64,000 nucleotides of DNA from Episyrphus balteatus (Eukaryota; Arthropoda; Insecta; Diptera; Syrphidae). The translations under genes and the position numbers were made by a program. Every line of letters starts with the position of its first letter. The first letter of the stretch is position 1. Below, piece by piece: positions 43,159 through 53,900 of this stretch. The notes below the pieces were generated by a model that did not search any database, was not told where the DNA came from, and saw only the letters and a program-made list of their open reading frames with translations. The stretch spans positions 99,299,051 through 99,363,050 of the forward strand of contig NC_079136.1 in the NCBI RefSeq assembly GCF_945859705.1, given 5' to 3'.

Positions 43159-43474
43159 ACTAACATAATAATAACATCAACTACTGCCGCGCAGTATCCC
43201 GATAAGTCTCTGTAAGAATAATAATTATTTTGATGAATAAAAAAACTTGTTAACGCAACAATCGATTAATGACTTTGTGTTAATATAGAGAACAATATGT
43301 TTTTTTTTTCATTTATGTAGCTAGTAGGTTTATAAAAAAGTATTTTGGGTGTGTTTTCTTTCAAAAAGGGCTAAGAACTTCCAAAAATTGTTTAGTATTA
43401 GATTTTTAAATATCTAGCCTTAAAGCGGGTGAAAATTTACACTTAAAAACATTTTTTGGTTTAATACAGCTATG
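43159..43474. other. 3' flank of gene 6
   Basis: It contains the poly-A signal region and AT-rich DNA. The last eight bases (CAGCTATG, 43467-43474) are the left TSD of the next element. Confidence 0.6.
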
Positions 43475-45485
43475 CATAGGCGGATCCAGGGGGGGGGGGG
43501 CACGGGGGCACGTGCCCCCCCCCCCCCCAGAACTTAAAGTTCATACTTAAAGGAAATCAAACTATAAGAGTTTTAAAAATATATGAATAATAACAGAAAG
43601 AACTTGAGTGAAACTCTTGTCTATTTCTGGCTGAAAATGCGAATTTTGTTGATTGTTGCATTCCTTTCCCATGAAAAGCTCCACCTCACAAATAAATAAA
43701 CGGCTATTTGTTGGGTACACACGAATTTTTTTTTTCGATTTAAAAAAAAGTGAATTTTCAAAGTGATTTTGGTGAAAAATTTTGATATGGACATCGAATG
43801 ACATTGAATGATATAAAAAAAATAATTGTATATGCAACTCTATTTTTTCATACAGAGGGGTCAAAAAATTTGCACTTTTTTCGTTGTTTTTTTTTTAACA
43901 TTAGTGTTTTTAAAATAGCGGAACACGTCACAAAATTGCATAAACTATATATTATAGAACTGCTGGATATGTAGAACAAACTTGCATTTCAGAAGTTTGC
44001 CCAAGTTTGCACCCCGAAAATAAAGACCCCTTGAAAAAAACTCCTCAAAAGCGACCCTTACTTATAGATTTTTATAAATATTATTTTATTGAGAAAATTT
44101 CTCCAGGTATACCTCTAAAAATATGTAAAAAAAAATAGTGTTCCAAATTTCAAAAAAATCGGTGCAGTAGTTTTGAAGTTATGAGGAGGACCGGCGTTGA
44201 AAACATTAGTTGTGGGGATAACGATTTAAAGTTTTGAACTCTGGACTAAAAGACTAAAACGTTCCTAAGGGAAGTATTAAAATACTCATAACTTGGTCAA
44301 TTTGACTCCAAGAGACCTACAATTTGAACACAATATTCTTGAGGTATAAAACAATTTAACCCCTTGTAGCCCCATGTGACATTTCTGTAACAAACCGAAA
44401 AAGATTGCATAAAAGCTCTACAAACTATTTTTTTTTTCTTTTGAAGCTTCTAATATTATAATCTTTAAGTATTGCTTTATCGAAATAGTACTTCAAATTT
44501 CTAATAAATAGCACCAATAGTTTTTAATTGACAGTTAATGTTGAAAGTTGGGCTTTTTTTGAAAATAAGCAAATTTGTGTAAAAACTACGAAATTCAGAA
44601 AAAAAATAGTTTTTGTTAGTAAACCCCACGGGGTTTTATTTTTGGATTTTAGGAAAGTGCCTAAAAATTAATATTAGATAGTTTTTTGCCTGAATTATTG
44701 CATTTTTATATAAAAATAAATTATTTAAACTTTGTTTTTACTCCCAAAATATCGAAATAACTAAGTAAATAATGACTTTATTGAATTTTTAAAAAATACG
44801 TGTTTTATTAAAGATAAAGGCCAATCGATTGACTTATTAATTTTTAAATTTACGACATTGGGTTACTAAAGGTTAATGCAAATAAAAAAAAACAAAACTG
44901 GGTTTCCCGGCAAAAAAGTATGATTCAGTTTTTTTTGTTATTCTTAGGAACTTTAATATTTATTAGAATGAAGTCTTTAGTATTTGACTAAAAACTACTA
45001 GGTCATTAACTAATGGTATAATTATGTCCATAATATTGCAAAATTTTATACAAAATCAATTAAAAAACGTAAACATTATTTTTTCAAAATTTCATCTTTA
45101 AAACTTAATTTCTCAAAAACTATTTGGTGAAACAACTTAAGTCAAAAAATTAAATAAATAATTGTACGTGCATTTTCTGATTTTTTATATTTTTTTCTTC
45201 CGGCTAATCCAGGAGTAAGAGGGTTAGCACTTAAGTGGCTTTTACTGTAACAAGAAAATGAAAATTTTTCCTTCCGAATAAGTTTTTGGTCATTTGGTAC
45301 CTATTTGATGTGGGAAATGTGCCTAAATATTTTTGGCCAGGTTTTAGACCACTGTGGGTCGTTAAAATTTTCTGCTTGTTAGTCAGTCGTATGGTACTTC
45401 ACTTTATTTCTAACTGTTATTGCTGTTTTTTTTGCCAATCCGTCCTTTGTGCCCCCCCCAGAAAAAAATCCTGGATCCGCCCCTG
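43475..45485. mobile_element. Complete hAT-type non-autonomous element with G-rich ends
   Basis: The left end CATAGGCGGATCCAGG and right end (reverse complement CAGGGGCGGATCCAGG) match at 14 of 16 positions. CAGCTATG flanks both ends (43467-43474, 45486-45493). The termini resemble the widespread insect hAT terminus CAGGGGCGGATCC. Just inside the left end lie G11-13 and C-rich runs around CACGTGCCCCC. No transposase is seen in 2,011 bp. It is the reference copy for the interrupted element at 9121-11490. Confidence 0.9.
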
Positions 45486-45762
45486 CAGCTATGTTTTGGG
45501 TTTTGAATGTGGTTACTTTAATACTTAATCTTTAGTAATTTATTACTGCTCAAAAGCATTTTTATATAACAAAAAATAGCTACTATCGAAAAACTCGTTT
45601 GCAGGAAATTAGAAATAAAAGTAAAATCTTATTTGGGAGGTTTTTCAGTAAAACTAAGACCTTGTTTTAAAAAAACACATTAAACTATACATTTATATGT
45701 TTTTGTTGATTTTCAAAAAAAAAAAAAATATACATAACATAATATACACAATGCATGTACAT

Positions 45763-47103
45763 TAGGGTGGGTCAAAAAAATCGAAAATTTTTTTTTTGAT
45801 TTTGTACTCTGAAAAATCGATTGCTAGACCCCTCTAGAATAAACACACCAAATATGAGCTCTTTATATTAATGGGAAGGTCCTCCGCTTTGCAATTTTCC
45901 ATTTTTACATCAAGCTTCTACTAAAAAAAAATAATTTTTTTATTAATTGACTTTTTAGCAAATTTCTTTTCATATTCTTGTAGGAAATTGAACGCTCTAC
46001 AAAAAAGGCCTTATACACTTTTTTCGTTTATCTAACCGTTGAATAGATATTTGAGGTCCAAATATCGAGAAAATCTTTAAAAATTCGTTTTTTGTTCTTA
46101 ATTTTGTAACAAATTGAAAAATTATAATGATCAAACGCGCAAGACATATTCTTGTTGGAAATTGATTGCTCCACAAAAAAGGTCTTATTAACTTTTTTCA
46201 TTAATCTAACCATTCTAAAGATATTCGAGGTCAAAGTTAAAAAAAAATATAAAAACATTTTATATTTTTAAAAAATTTCTAATTCACTGAAACTTTATTA
46301 TTTTCAAAATTAGCAAGATATATTCTTGTAGGGGCTTAAACGTTCTACAAAAAATTCCTTGGAATGAAATTGATTGCTTTAACCGTTTAGAAGATATTCG
46401 TATCCAAATCGCAATGCATACGGGTCATAAGAAAACTATTGAAATCAGTGAGCATTGGTTTGGATACGAATATCTTCTAAACGGTTAAAGCAATCAATTT
46501 CATTCCAAGGAATTTTTTGTAGAACGTTTAAGCCCCTACAAGAATATATCTTGCTAATTTGAAAATAATAAAGTTTCAGTGAATTAGAAATTTTTTAAAA
46601 ATATAAAATGTTTTTATATTTTTTTTTAACTTTGACCTCGAATATCTTTAGAATGGTTAGATTAATGAAAAAAGTTAATAAGACCTTTTTTGTGGAGCAA
46701 TCAATTTCCAACAAGAATATGTCTTGCGCGTTTAATCATTATAATTTTTCAATTTGTTACAAAATTAAGAACAAAAAACGAATTTTTAAAGATTTTCTCG
46801 ATATTTGGACCTCAAATATCTATTCAACGGTTAGATAAACGAAAAAAGTGTATAAGGCCTTTTTTGTAGAGCGTTCAATTTCCTACAAGAATATGAAAAG
46901 AAATTTGCTAAAAAGTCAATTAATAAAAAAATTATTTTTTTTTAGTAGAAGCTTGATGTAAAAATGGAAAATTGCAAAGCGGAGGACCTTCCCATTAATA
47001 TAAAGAGCTCATATTTGGTGTGTATATTCTAGAGGGGTCTAGCAATCGATTTTTCGGAGTACCAATTCAAAAAAAAGAATTTCGATTTTTTTGACCCACC
47101 CTA
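45763..47103. mobile_element. Giant palindromic hAT-like element, arms about 646 bp
   Basis: Arms 45763-46408 and 46459-47103 are reverse complements almost throughout, around a 50-bp centre. Ends are TAGGGTGGGTCAAAAAAATC and its complement. ATGTACAT lies outside both ends (45755-45762, 47104-47111) and could be an 8-bp TSD, although it is itself palindromic. Identical 76-codon frames on opposite strands (46028-46258, 46608-46838) are a by-product. The terminus is related to that of the MITE at 10024. Confidence 0.88.
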
Positions 47104-47299
47104 ATGTACATAGTTATACTTATTTCAATATAGTTTAAAACATAAATACAATTTTTATAGGAAGCCCGTGTTCAACAAACTTTATTAAGTTGTTTTACGA
47201 AAACAAACATTTCAGCATTTTATCTACAAATATGGTTATGTTATAAAACAACATACTTACCTTTAGGTATCACCCGTGTACCACCTTTTAGTGGATATA

Positions 47300-47397
47300 T
47301 GTTTATTTAATTTGAAAAAATTTAAAGTGTAAACATAGTTTCAAAGTTTTGCAGAGTATAAAAGGGGGATATTAGAATGTGTTTGACATAACCAGTT
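47300..47397 (+). promoter_or_regulatory. Promoter of the glue-like gene at 47417
   Basis: TGTTTATTTAA (47300-47310) and GTAAACA (47329-47335) are forkhead-type sites. TATAAAAG is at 47357-47364 and GACATAACCAGTT at about 47385-47397, with the CCAGT core about 36 bp after the TATA start. Confidence 0.77.
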
Positions 47398-47416
47398 TGC
47401 TTTTGAAACGTAGAAC

Positions 47417-48850
47417 ATGGCAGCAAAACTTACTTTAACTTTGGCGCTAGTTGTACTAATGGCAGTTATTTCTGCTTCGCAACGACCAAGCAGTGGTCCA
47501 CAATTTGGTGGTCGTCCGCCTGGTGGCTCACAATTTGGTGGTCCTCAAGTTGGCGGTCCACAGCCTGGTGGCCCACAATTTGGCGGTCAGCCACCTGGTG
47601 GTCGACTTCCTAGTGACCCACAAGTTGGTGTTCCACAGCCTGGTGGCCCACAATTTGGTGGTCAGCAATCTGGTGGTCGTCTCCCTGGTGGCCCACAAGT
47701 TGGTGTTCCACAACCTGGTGGCCCACAATTTGGTGGTCAGCAATCTGGTGGTCGTCTCCCTGGTGGCCCACAATTTGGTGGTCCACAACCTGGTGGCCCA
47801 CAATTTGGCGGTCAGCAATCTGGTGGTCGTCTCCCTGGTGGCCCACAACTTAGTGGTCCACAACCTGGTGGCCAACAATTTGGCGGTCAGCAATCTGGTG
47901 GTCGTCTCCCTGGTGGCCCACAATTTGGTGGTCCACAACCTGGTGGCCCACAATTTGGCAGTCAGCAATCTGGTGGTCGTCTCCCTGGTGGCCCACAATT
48001 TGGTGGTCCACAACCTGGTGGCCAACAATTTGGCGGTCAGCAACCTAATGGTCGTCCACCTTGTGGCCCGCAACCTTGCGGTTCAAGAACATCAACGTCA
48101 ACTGAAGCTCCTTGGACTTCAACATCAACTGAAGCTCCTTGGACGTCAACATCAACTGAAGCTCCTTGGATTTCAACATCGACATCAACTGAAGCTCCTT
48201 GGACTTCAACATCAACTGAAGCTCCTTGGACGTCAACATCAACTGAAGCTCCTTGGACTTCAACATCAACTGAAGCTCCTTGGACGTCAACATCAACTGA
48301 AGCTCCTTGGACGTCAACATCAACTGAAGCTCCTTGGATTTCAACATCGACATCAACTGAAGCTCCATGGACTTCAACATCAACTGAAGCTCCTTGGACG
48401 TCAACATCAACTGAAGCTCCTTGGATTTCAACATCGACATCAACTGAAGCTCCATGGACTTCAACATCAACTGAAGCTCCTTGGACGTCAACATCAACTG
48501 AAGCTCCTTGGACTTCAACATCGACATCAACTGAAGCTCCTTGGACGTCAACATCGACATCAACTGAAGCTCCATGGACTTCAACATCAACTGAAGCTCC
48601 TTGGATTTCAACATCGACATCAACTGAAGCTCCTTGGACTTCAACATCAACTGAAGCTCCTTGGACCTCAACATCAACTGAAGCTCCCTGGACTTCAACA
48701 TCGACATCAACCGAAGCTCCATGGACTTCAACATCAACTGAAGCTCCTTGGACTTCAACATCGACATCAACTGAAGCTCCATGGACTTCAACATCAACTG
48801 AAGCTTTTTGGACATCAACATCAACTGAAGCTCCTTGGACATCAAGATAA
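47417..48850 (+). CDS. Secreted PQFGG / TSTSTEAPW repeat glue-like protein (gene 7)
   Basis: The 477-residue protein has a signal peptide (MAAKLTLTLALVVLMAVISA) ending SQ. The first half is Gly/Pro/Gln-rich with six units of 25 residues (GGRLPGGPQFGGPQPGGPQF...; 75-bp DNA unit) up to about residue 210. A short PPCGPQPCGS motif holds its only two cysteines, which could cross-link chains. The second half is about 27 copies of TSTSTEAPW or TSTSTSTEAPW (27 or 33 bp). Ser/Thr should be O-glycosylated; the regular Trp and Glu are unusual for mucins. It ends TSR. Promoter and signal peptide place it with gene 5. Long frames in other phases across the repeats are shadows. No function beyond secretion is shown by the sequence. 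Confidence 0.85.
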   Translation: MAAKLTLTLALVVLMAVISASQRPSSGPQFGGRPPGGSQFGGPQVGGPQPGGPQFGGQPPGGRLPSDPQVGVPQPGGPQFGGQQSGGRLPGGPQVGVPQPGGPQFGGQQSGGRLPGGPQFGGPQPGGPQFGGQQSGGRLPGGPQLSGPQPGGQQFGGQQSGGRLPGGPQFGGPQPGGPQFGSQQSGGRLPGGPQFGGPQPGGQQFGGQQPNGRPPCGPQPCGSRTSTSTEAPWTSTSTEAPWTSTSTEAPWISTSTSTEAPWTSTSTEAPWTSTSTEAPWTSTSTEAPWTSTSTEAPWTSTSTEAPWISTSTSTEAPWTSTSTEAPWTSTSTEAPWISTSTSTEAPWTSTSTEAPWTSTSTEAPWTSTSTSTEAPWTSTSTSTEAPWTSTSTEAPWISTSTSTEAPWTSTSTEAPWTSTSTEAPWTSTSTSTEAPWTSTSTEAPWTSTSTSTEAPWTSTSTEAFWTSTSTEAPWTSR

Positions 48851-50315
48851 ACTGAAAATCTTTTGACAATAACATCCTCAAAAACAACTATTTACATCAG
48901 TAACTTAGGTCTGTCAAACAGTATTGATGAGTAAAAAAAATTAAAAAAAAAAAAACAATCGATTAATAAATCTTACTGCTGAAAATGCAAAACAACGTGC
49001 AATTTATTTTGCATCTAAGGGTTAAATTTTTATGTTTTCAAAAATTTTATTGAATTAACTTGGTTACAATATGCCTACGGTTTTCGGTTTTGGCTTTTGA
49101 AAACGGTTCTATTCATTTCTGTTGCCGTTGTTAATTAATATTTTTTTTTAATTTTAAGTAATTTTTTTTTATAAAGTTGCCTCTCCTGGGAGGATAATAA
49201 TCCCCTCTTGTAGTAAAAAATAGATTGTATACCGTTATCAATTCCTTGCCCACAAGTTCAAGTACTCCTTCTAGCTTCCAGCTAAGATAGTAAGACATCG
49301 GTATAAGTTTAGCATCTTTGGCGTTTTGTGTTGGGATGAATTTATAAACATTTGCTCTATAATTTTTTTCCTTGTTCGATCAAATTAAGAATTGATAAAT
49401 GTATTAAGTTTAAATAATTTTTCGTTTTAGCTTTAACTCAAACATAAGGTATGAACTGAAACGTAGCTTGGATTTTGAAATGACCTTTTTTGTAAATATT
49501 AAACAATACCCAATTAAAATTTAATTTTTGTTATTGAGTTATTGTTTAAATATTGCTTATAATATATTAAGAAAACATGTTTTTATAATAAAAATTGAAT
49601 ATTTGAAGATTTTATTTCATCTATATAGGGTGTGTCGCATAAGGTTTGACAAAAAACTTGAGGGTTTAAGTAGGGCCGAAACAAGAAAAAAAAATATATA
49701 TTTGACTAGAAGTGGAAAACTAAAACTACGAAATTGTGATACACCTTTTTTTGAAACAGAATTTAATTTTAAACAAAAGTTTAACAAAACTAAAGTAAAA
49801 TTTTGAAAATAAAAAAAAAAAAACAGGTAAAACACCGAAAAAAAGGTAAATGTTCTTTCAAAACACCATTCATGAATCATGAAACAATTAAAAACAAAAA
49901 AAAAAATGGATCATCCCTTCTAAATAAGGAGAAAAAGCTCGTTTCCTTCTACACGACTTTGTTTACACCTTAGACAAATCACCCTGTTTAAAGGTAATAA
50001 ATTAAACCATGACCTTTAAAAGTGTTAGTAGCAGCTGAATCTCCAGTCTAAAGAAATCATAAGCAGAACTCAAAATCCAAACTCTAAAGGCTTTTGTTTC
50101 TTAAAGAAAAACAAAATTTTTAAGACGTTCAACCCCTAACACCCTTGAACCCTAAAAGCAAATATTGGCGCATTTGAATCGTAAGCATCTATACAATTTT
50201 AACAAATTAAAATTTCTTAATTGATAAATCTTAACTTCAGTTGTATCAATATTTGATTGCAAAATAATAAAATGTAAAAATGAGTTTGAATAAATTCTGT
50301 TTACTTGTAAAAATG
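48851..50315. other. 3' flank of gene 7 and intergenic DNA
   Basis: AATAAA-like signals and CAATCGATTAATAAATC near 48956-48973 resemble the 3' flanks of genes 5 and 6. A TAGGGTGTGTCGCATAAGGT stretch at about 49626 looks like a TE end, but no matching second end was found. No gene is supported. Confidence 0.5.
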
Positions 50316-50324
50316 TATAAAAAG
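50316..50324 (+). promoter_or_regulatory. TATA box of the giant mucin gene
   Basis: TATAAAAAG lies 56 bases before the ATG, with AGAAATTGG just downstream as at genes 1 and 4. The ACATAACCAGTT motif is not clear here. Confidence 0.65.
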
Positions 50325-50931
50325 ATAGAAATTGGCTGCCGTGAATGCAAATTATTGCAGTCAACAGATAAATGTCCATAAACGTGTTTCGAATAATAAT
50401 TTTTCTACTGATCATTGCAGTTGTTGTTTCTTCACAAAAGCATGACAAAAGAAATTCTGACAAAGATGAATACAGGAAGGAAAGAGGTGACCAAGAAAGA
50501 GGCATTAAAAAACGGAAGCCAGTATCAAAGAAACTAGAACGTAATGACAGAAGTGATTTTAAAGAAGAAAGAAAACATCTAGAGAGGCCACAATATCCAT
50601 GGCAGAAGATTGAGAAGCCAAGAAAACCAAACTCATCACGAGGTAAAAATCAACGAGGTAGACGTGGACGTCGTAAACATCAAGATGGCTCACATCCTAA
50701 AAAAAATGAATCCCGAGAGTCAAAAAGCACACCAGACAAAAACCACTACCCATGGCAAGAACATTATCCCACACAAGGTCGTAACCAACATGAATATTCA
50801 TCAACTGTCGACAAAAAAGTCACAACAACAATAGAAACGATGGTGAATTCAATCCCTTCCATTGTACCAGAGTCACAAAAAACAGATTCAACAGCTAATA
50901 ACTCTCCAACAAAAACGGTTTCACTTTTGAC

Positions 50932-53900
50932 AACAACTGAACCACCAACTGAGCCTACCACAATTGTTACAATAGCCGGCACAACATCTACTGCCGCTAC
51001 AACAGTTGTACCAACAACAGAAATTCCAACAACTCCAGATGCTGCGACAACAACTGTTCCAATTTCAACAACTACGGAACCGCCTACTGATGCCTCGACA
51101 ATTGTGGCAACAACAGACACACCATCAACTGCCGCTACAACAGTTGCACCAACAACAGAAATTCTAACAACTCCAGATGCTGCGACAACAACTGTTCCAA
51201 TTTCAACAACTACGGAACCGCCTACTGATGGTACAACAATTGTGGCAACAACAGACACCTCATCAACTGCCGCTACAACAGTTGCACCAACAACAGAAAT
51301 TCTAACAACTCCAGATGCTGCGACAACAACTGTTCCAATTTCAACAACTACGGAACCGCCTACTGATGAATCGACAATTGTGGCAACAACAGACACACCA
51401 TCAACTGCCGCTACAACAGTTGCACCAACAACAGAAATTCTAACAACTCCAGATGCTGCGACAACAACTGTTCCAATTTCAACAACTACGGAACCGCCTA
51501 CTGATGCTACAACAATTGTGGCAACAACAGACACCTCATCAACTGCCGCTACAACAGTTGCACCAACAACAGAAATTCTAACAACTCCAGATGCTGCGAC
51601 AACAACTGTTCCAATTTCAACAACTACGGAACCGCCTACTGATGCCTCGACAATTTCGGCAACAACAGACACACCATCAACTGCCGCTACAAAAGTTGCA
51701 CCAACAACAGAAATTCTAACAACTCCAGATGCTGCGACAACAACTGTTCCAATTTCAACAACTACGGAACCGCCTACTGATGCTACAACAATTGTGGCAA
51801 CAACAGACACCTCATCAACTGCCGCTACAACAGTTGCACCAACAACAGAAATTCTAACAACTCCAGATGCTGCGACAACAACTGTTCCAATTTCAACAAC
51901 TACGGAACCGCCTACTGATGCTACAACAATTGTGGCAACAACAGACACCTCATCAACTGCCGCTACAACAGTTGCACCAACAACAGAAATTCTAACAACT
52001 CCAGATGCTGCGACAACAACTGTTCCAATTTCAACAACTACGGAACCGCCTACTGATGCTACAACAATTGTGGCAACAACAGACACCTCATCAACTGCCG
52101 CTACAACAGTTGCACCAACAACAGAAATTCTAACAACTCCAGATGCTGCGACAACAACTGTTCCAATTTCAACAACTACGGAACCGCCTACTGATGCCTC
52201 GACAATTTCGGCAACAACAGACACACCATCAACTGCCGCTACAACAGTTGCACCAACAACAGAAATTCTAACAACTCCAGATGCTGCGACAACAACTGTT
52301 CCAATTTCAACAACTACGGAACCGCCTACTGATGAATCGACAATTGTGGCAACAACAGACACACCATCAACTGCCGCTACAACAGTTGCACCAACAACAG
52401 AAATTCTAACAACTCCAGATGCTGCGACAACAACTGTTCCAATTTCAACAACTACGGAACCGCCTACTGATGCTACAACAATTGTGGCAACAACAGACAC
52501 CTCATCAACTGCCGCTACAACAGTTGCACCAACAACAGAAATTCTAACAACTCCAGATGCTGCGACAACAACTGTTCCAATTTCAACAACTACGGAACTG
52601 CCTACTGATGCTACAACAATTGTGGCAAAAACAGACACCTCATCAACTGCCGCTACAACAGTTGCACCAACAACAAAAATTCCAACAACTCCAGACACTG
52701 CAACAACTCCTGTTCCAACTACAACAACTACGGAACCCTCAACTGATGCTACAACAATTGTGGCAACAACAGACACCTCATCAACTGCTGCTACAACAGT
52801 TGCACCAACAACAAAAATTCCAACAACTCCAGACACTGCAACAACTCCTGTTCCAACCACGACAACAACGGAACCCTCAACTGATGCTACAACAATTGTG
52901 GCAACATCAGACACACCATCAGCTGCCGCTACAACAGTGTCACCAACAACAAAAATTCCAACAACTCCCGACACTGCAACAACTCCTGTTCCAACTACGA
53001 CAACTACGGAACATTCAACTGATGTTACAACAATTGTGGCAACAACAGACACACCATCAACTGCCGCTACAACAGTTGCACCAACAACAGAAATTCCAAC
53101 AACTCCAGATGCTGCGACAACAACTGTTCCAATTTCAACAACTACGGAGCTGCCTACTGATGCTACAACAAATGTGGCAAAAACAGACACCTCATCAACT
53201 GCCGCTACAACAGTTGCACCAACAACAGAAATTCCAACAACTCCAGATGCTGCGACAACAACTGTTCCAATTTCAACAACTACGGAACTGCCTACTGATG
53301 CTACAACAATTGTGGCAAAAACAGACACCTCATCAACTGCCGCTACAACAGTTGCACCAACAACAGAAATTCCAACAACTCCAGATGCTGCGACAACAAC
53401 TGTTCCAATTTCAACAACTACGGAACTGCCTACTGATGCTACAACAATTGTGGCAAAAACAGACACCTCATCAACTGCCGCTACAACAGTTGCACCAACA
53501 ACAGAAATTCCAACAACTCCCGATGCTGCGACAACAACTGTTCAAATTTCAACAACTACGGAACTGCCTACTGATGCTACAACAATTGTGGCAAAAACAG
53601 ACACCTCATCAACTGCTGCTACAACAGTTGCACCAACAACAAAAATTCCAACAACTCCAGACACTGCAACAACTCCTGTTACAACTACAACAACTACGGA
53701 ACCCTCAACTGATGCTACAACAATTGTGGCAACAACAGACACCTCATCAACTGCTGCTACAACAGTTGCACCAACAACAAAAATTCCAACAACTCCAGAC
53801 ACTGCAACAACTCCTGTTCCAACCACGACAACAACGGAACCCTCAACTGATGCTACAACAATTGTGGCAACATCAGACACACCATCAGCTGCCGCTACAA

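Noticed and set aside
46028..46838. Two identical 76-codon frames on opposite strands
   Set aside because: They are the two arms of the palindrome.
47493..48887. Open frames in other phases across gene 7
   Set aside because: Same cause: 27-, 33- and 75-bp repeats keep alternative frames open. Only the frame with the family signal peptide and promoter is credible.
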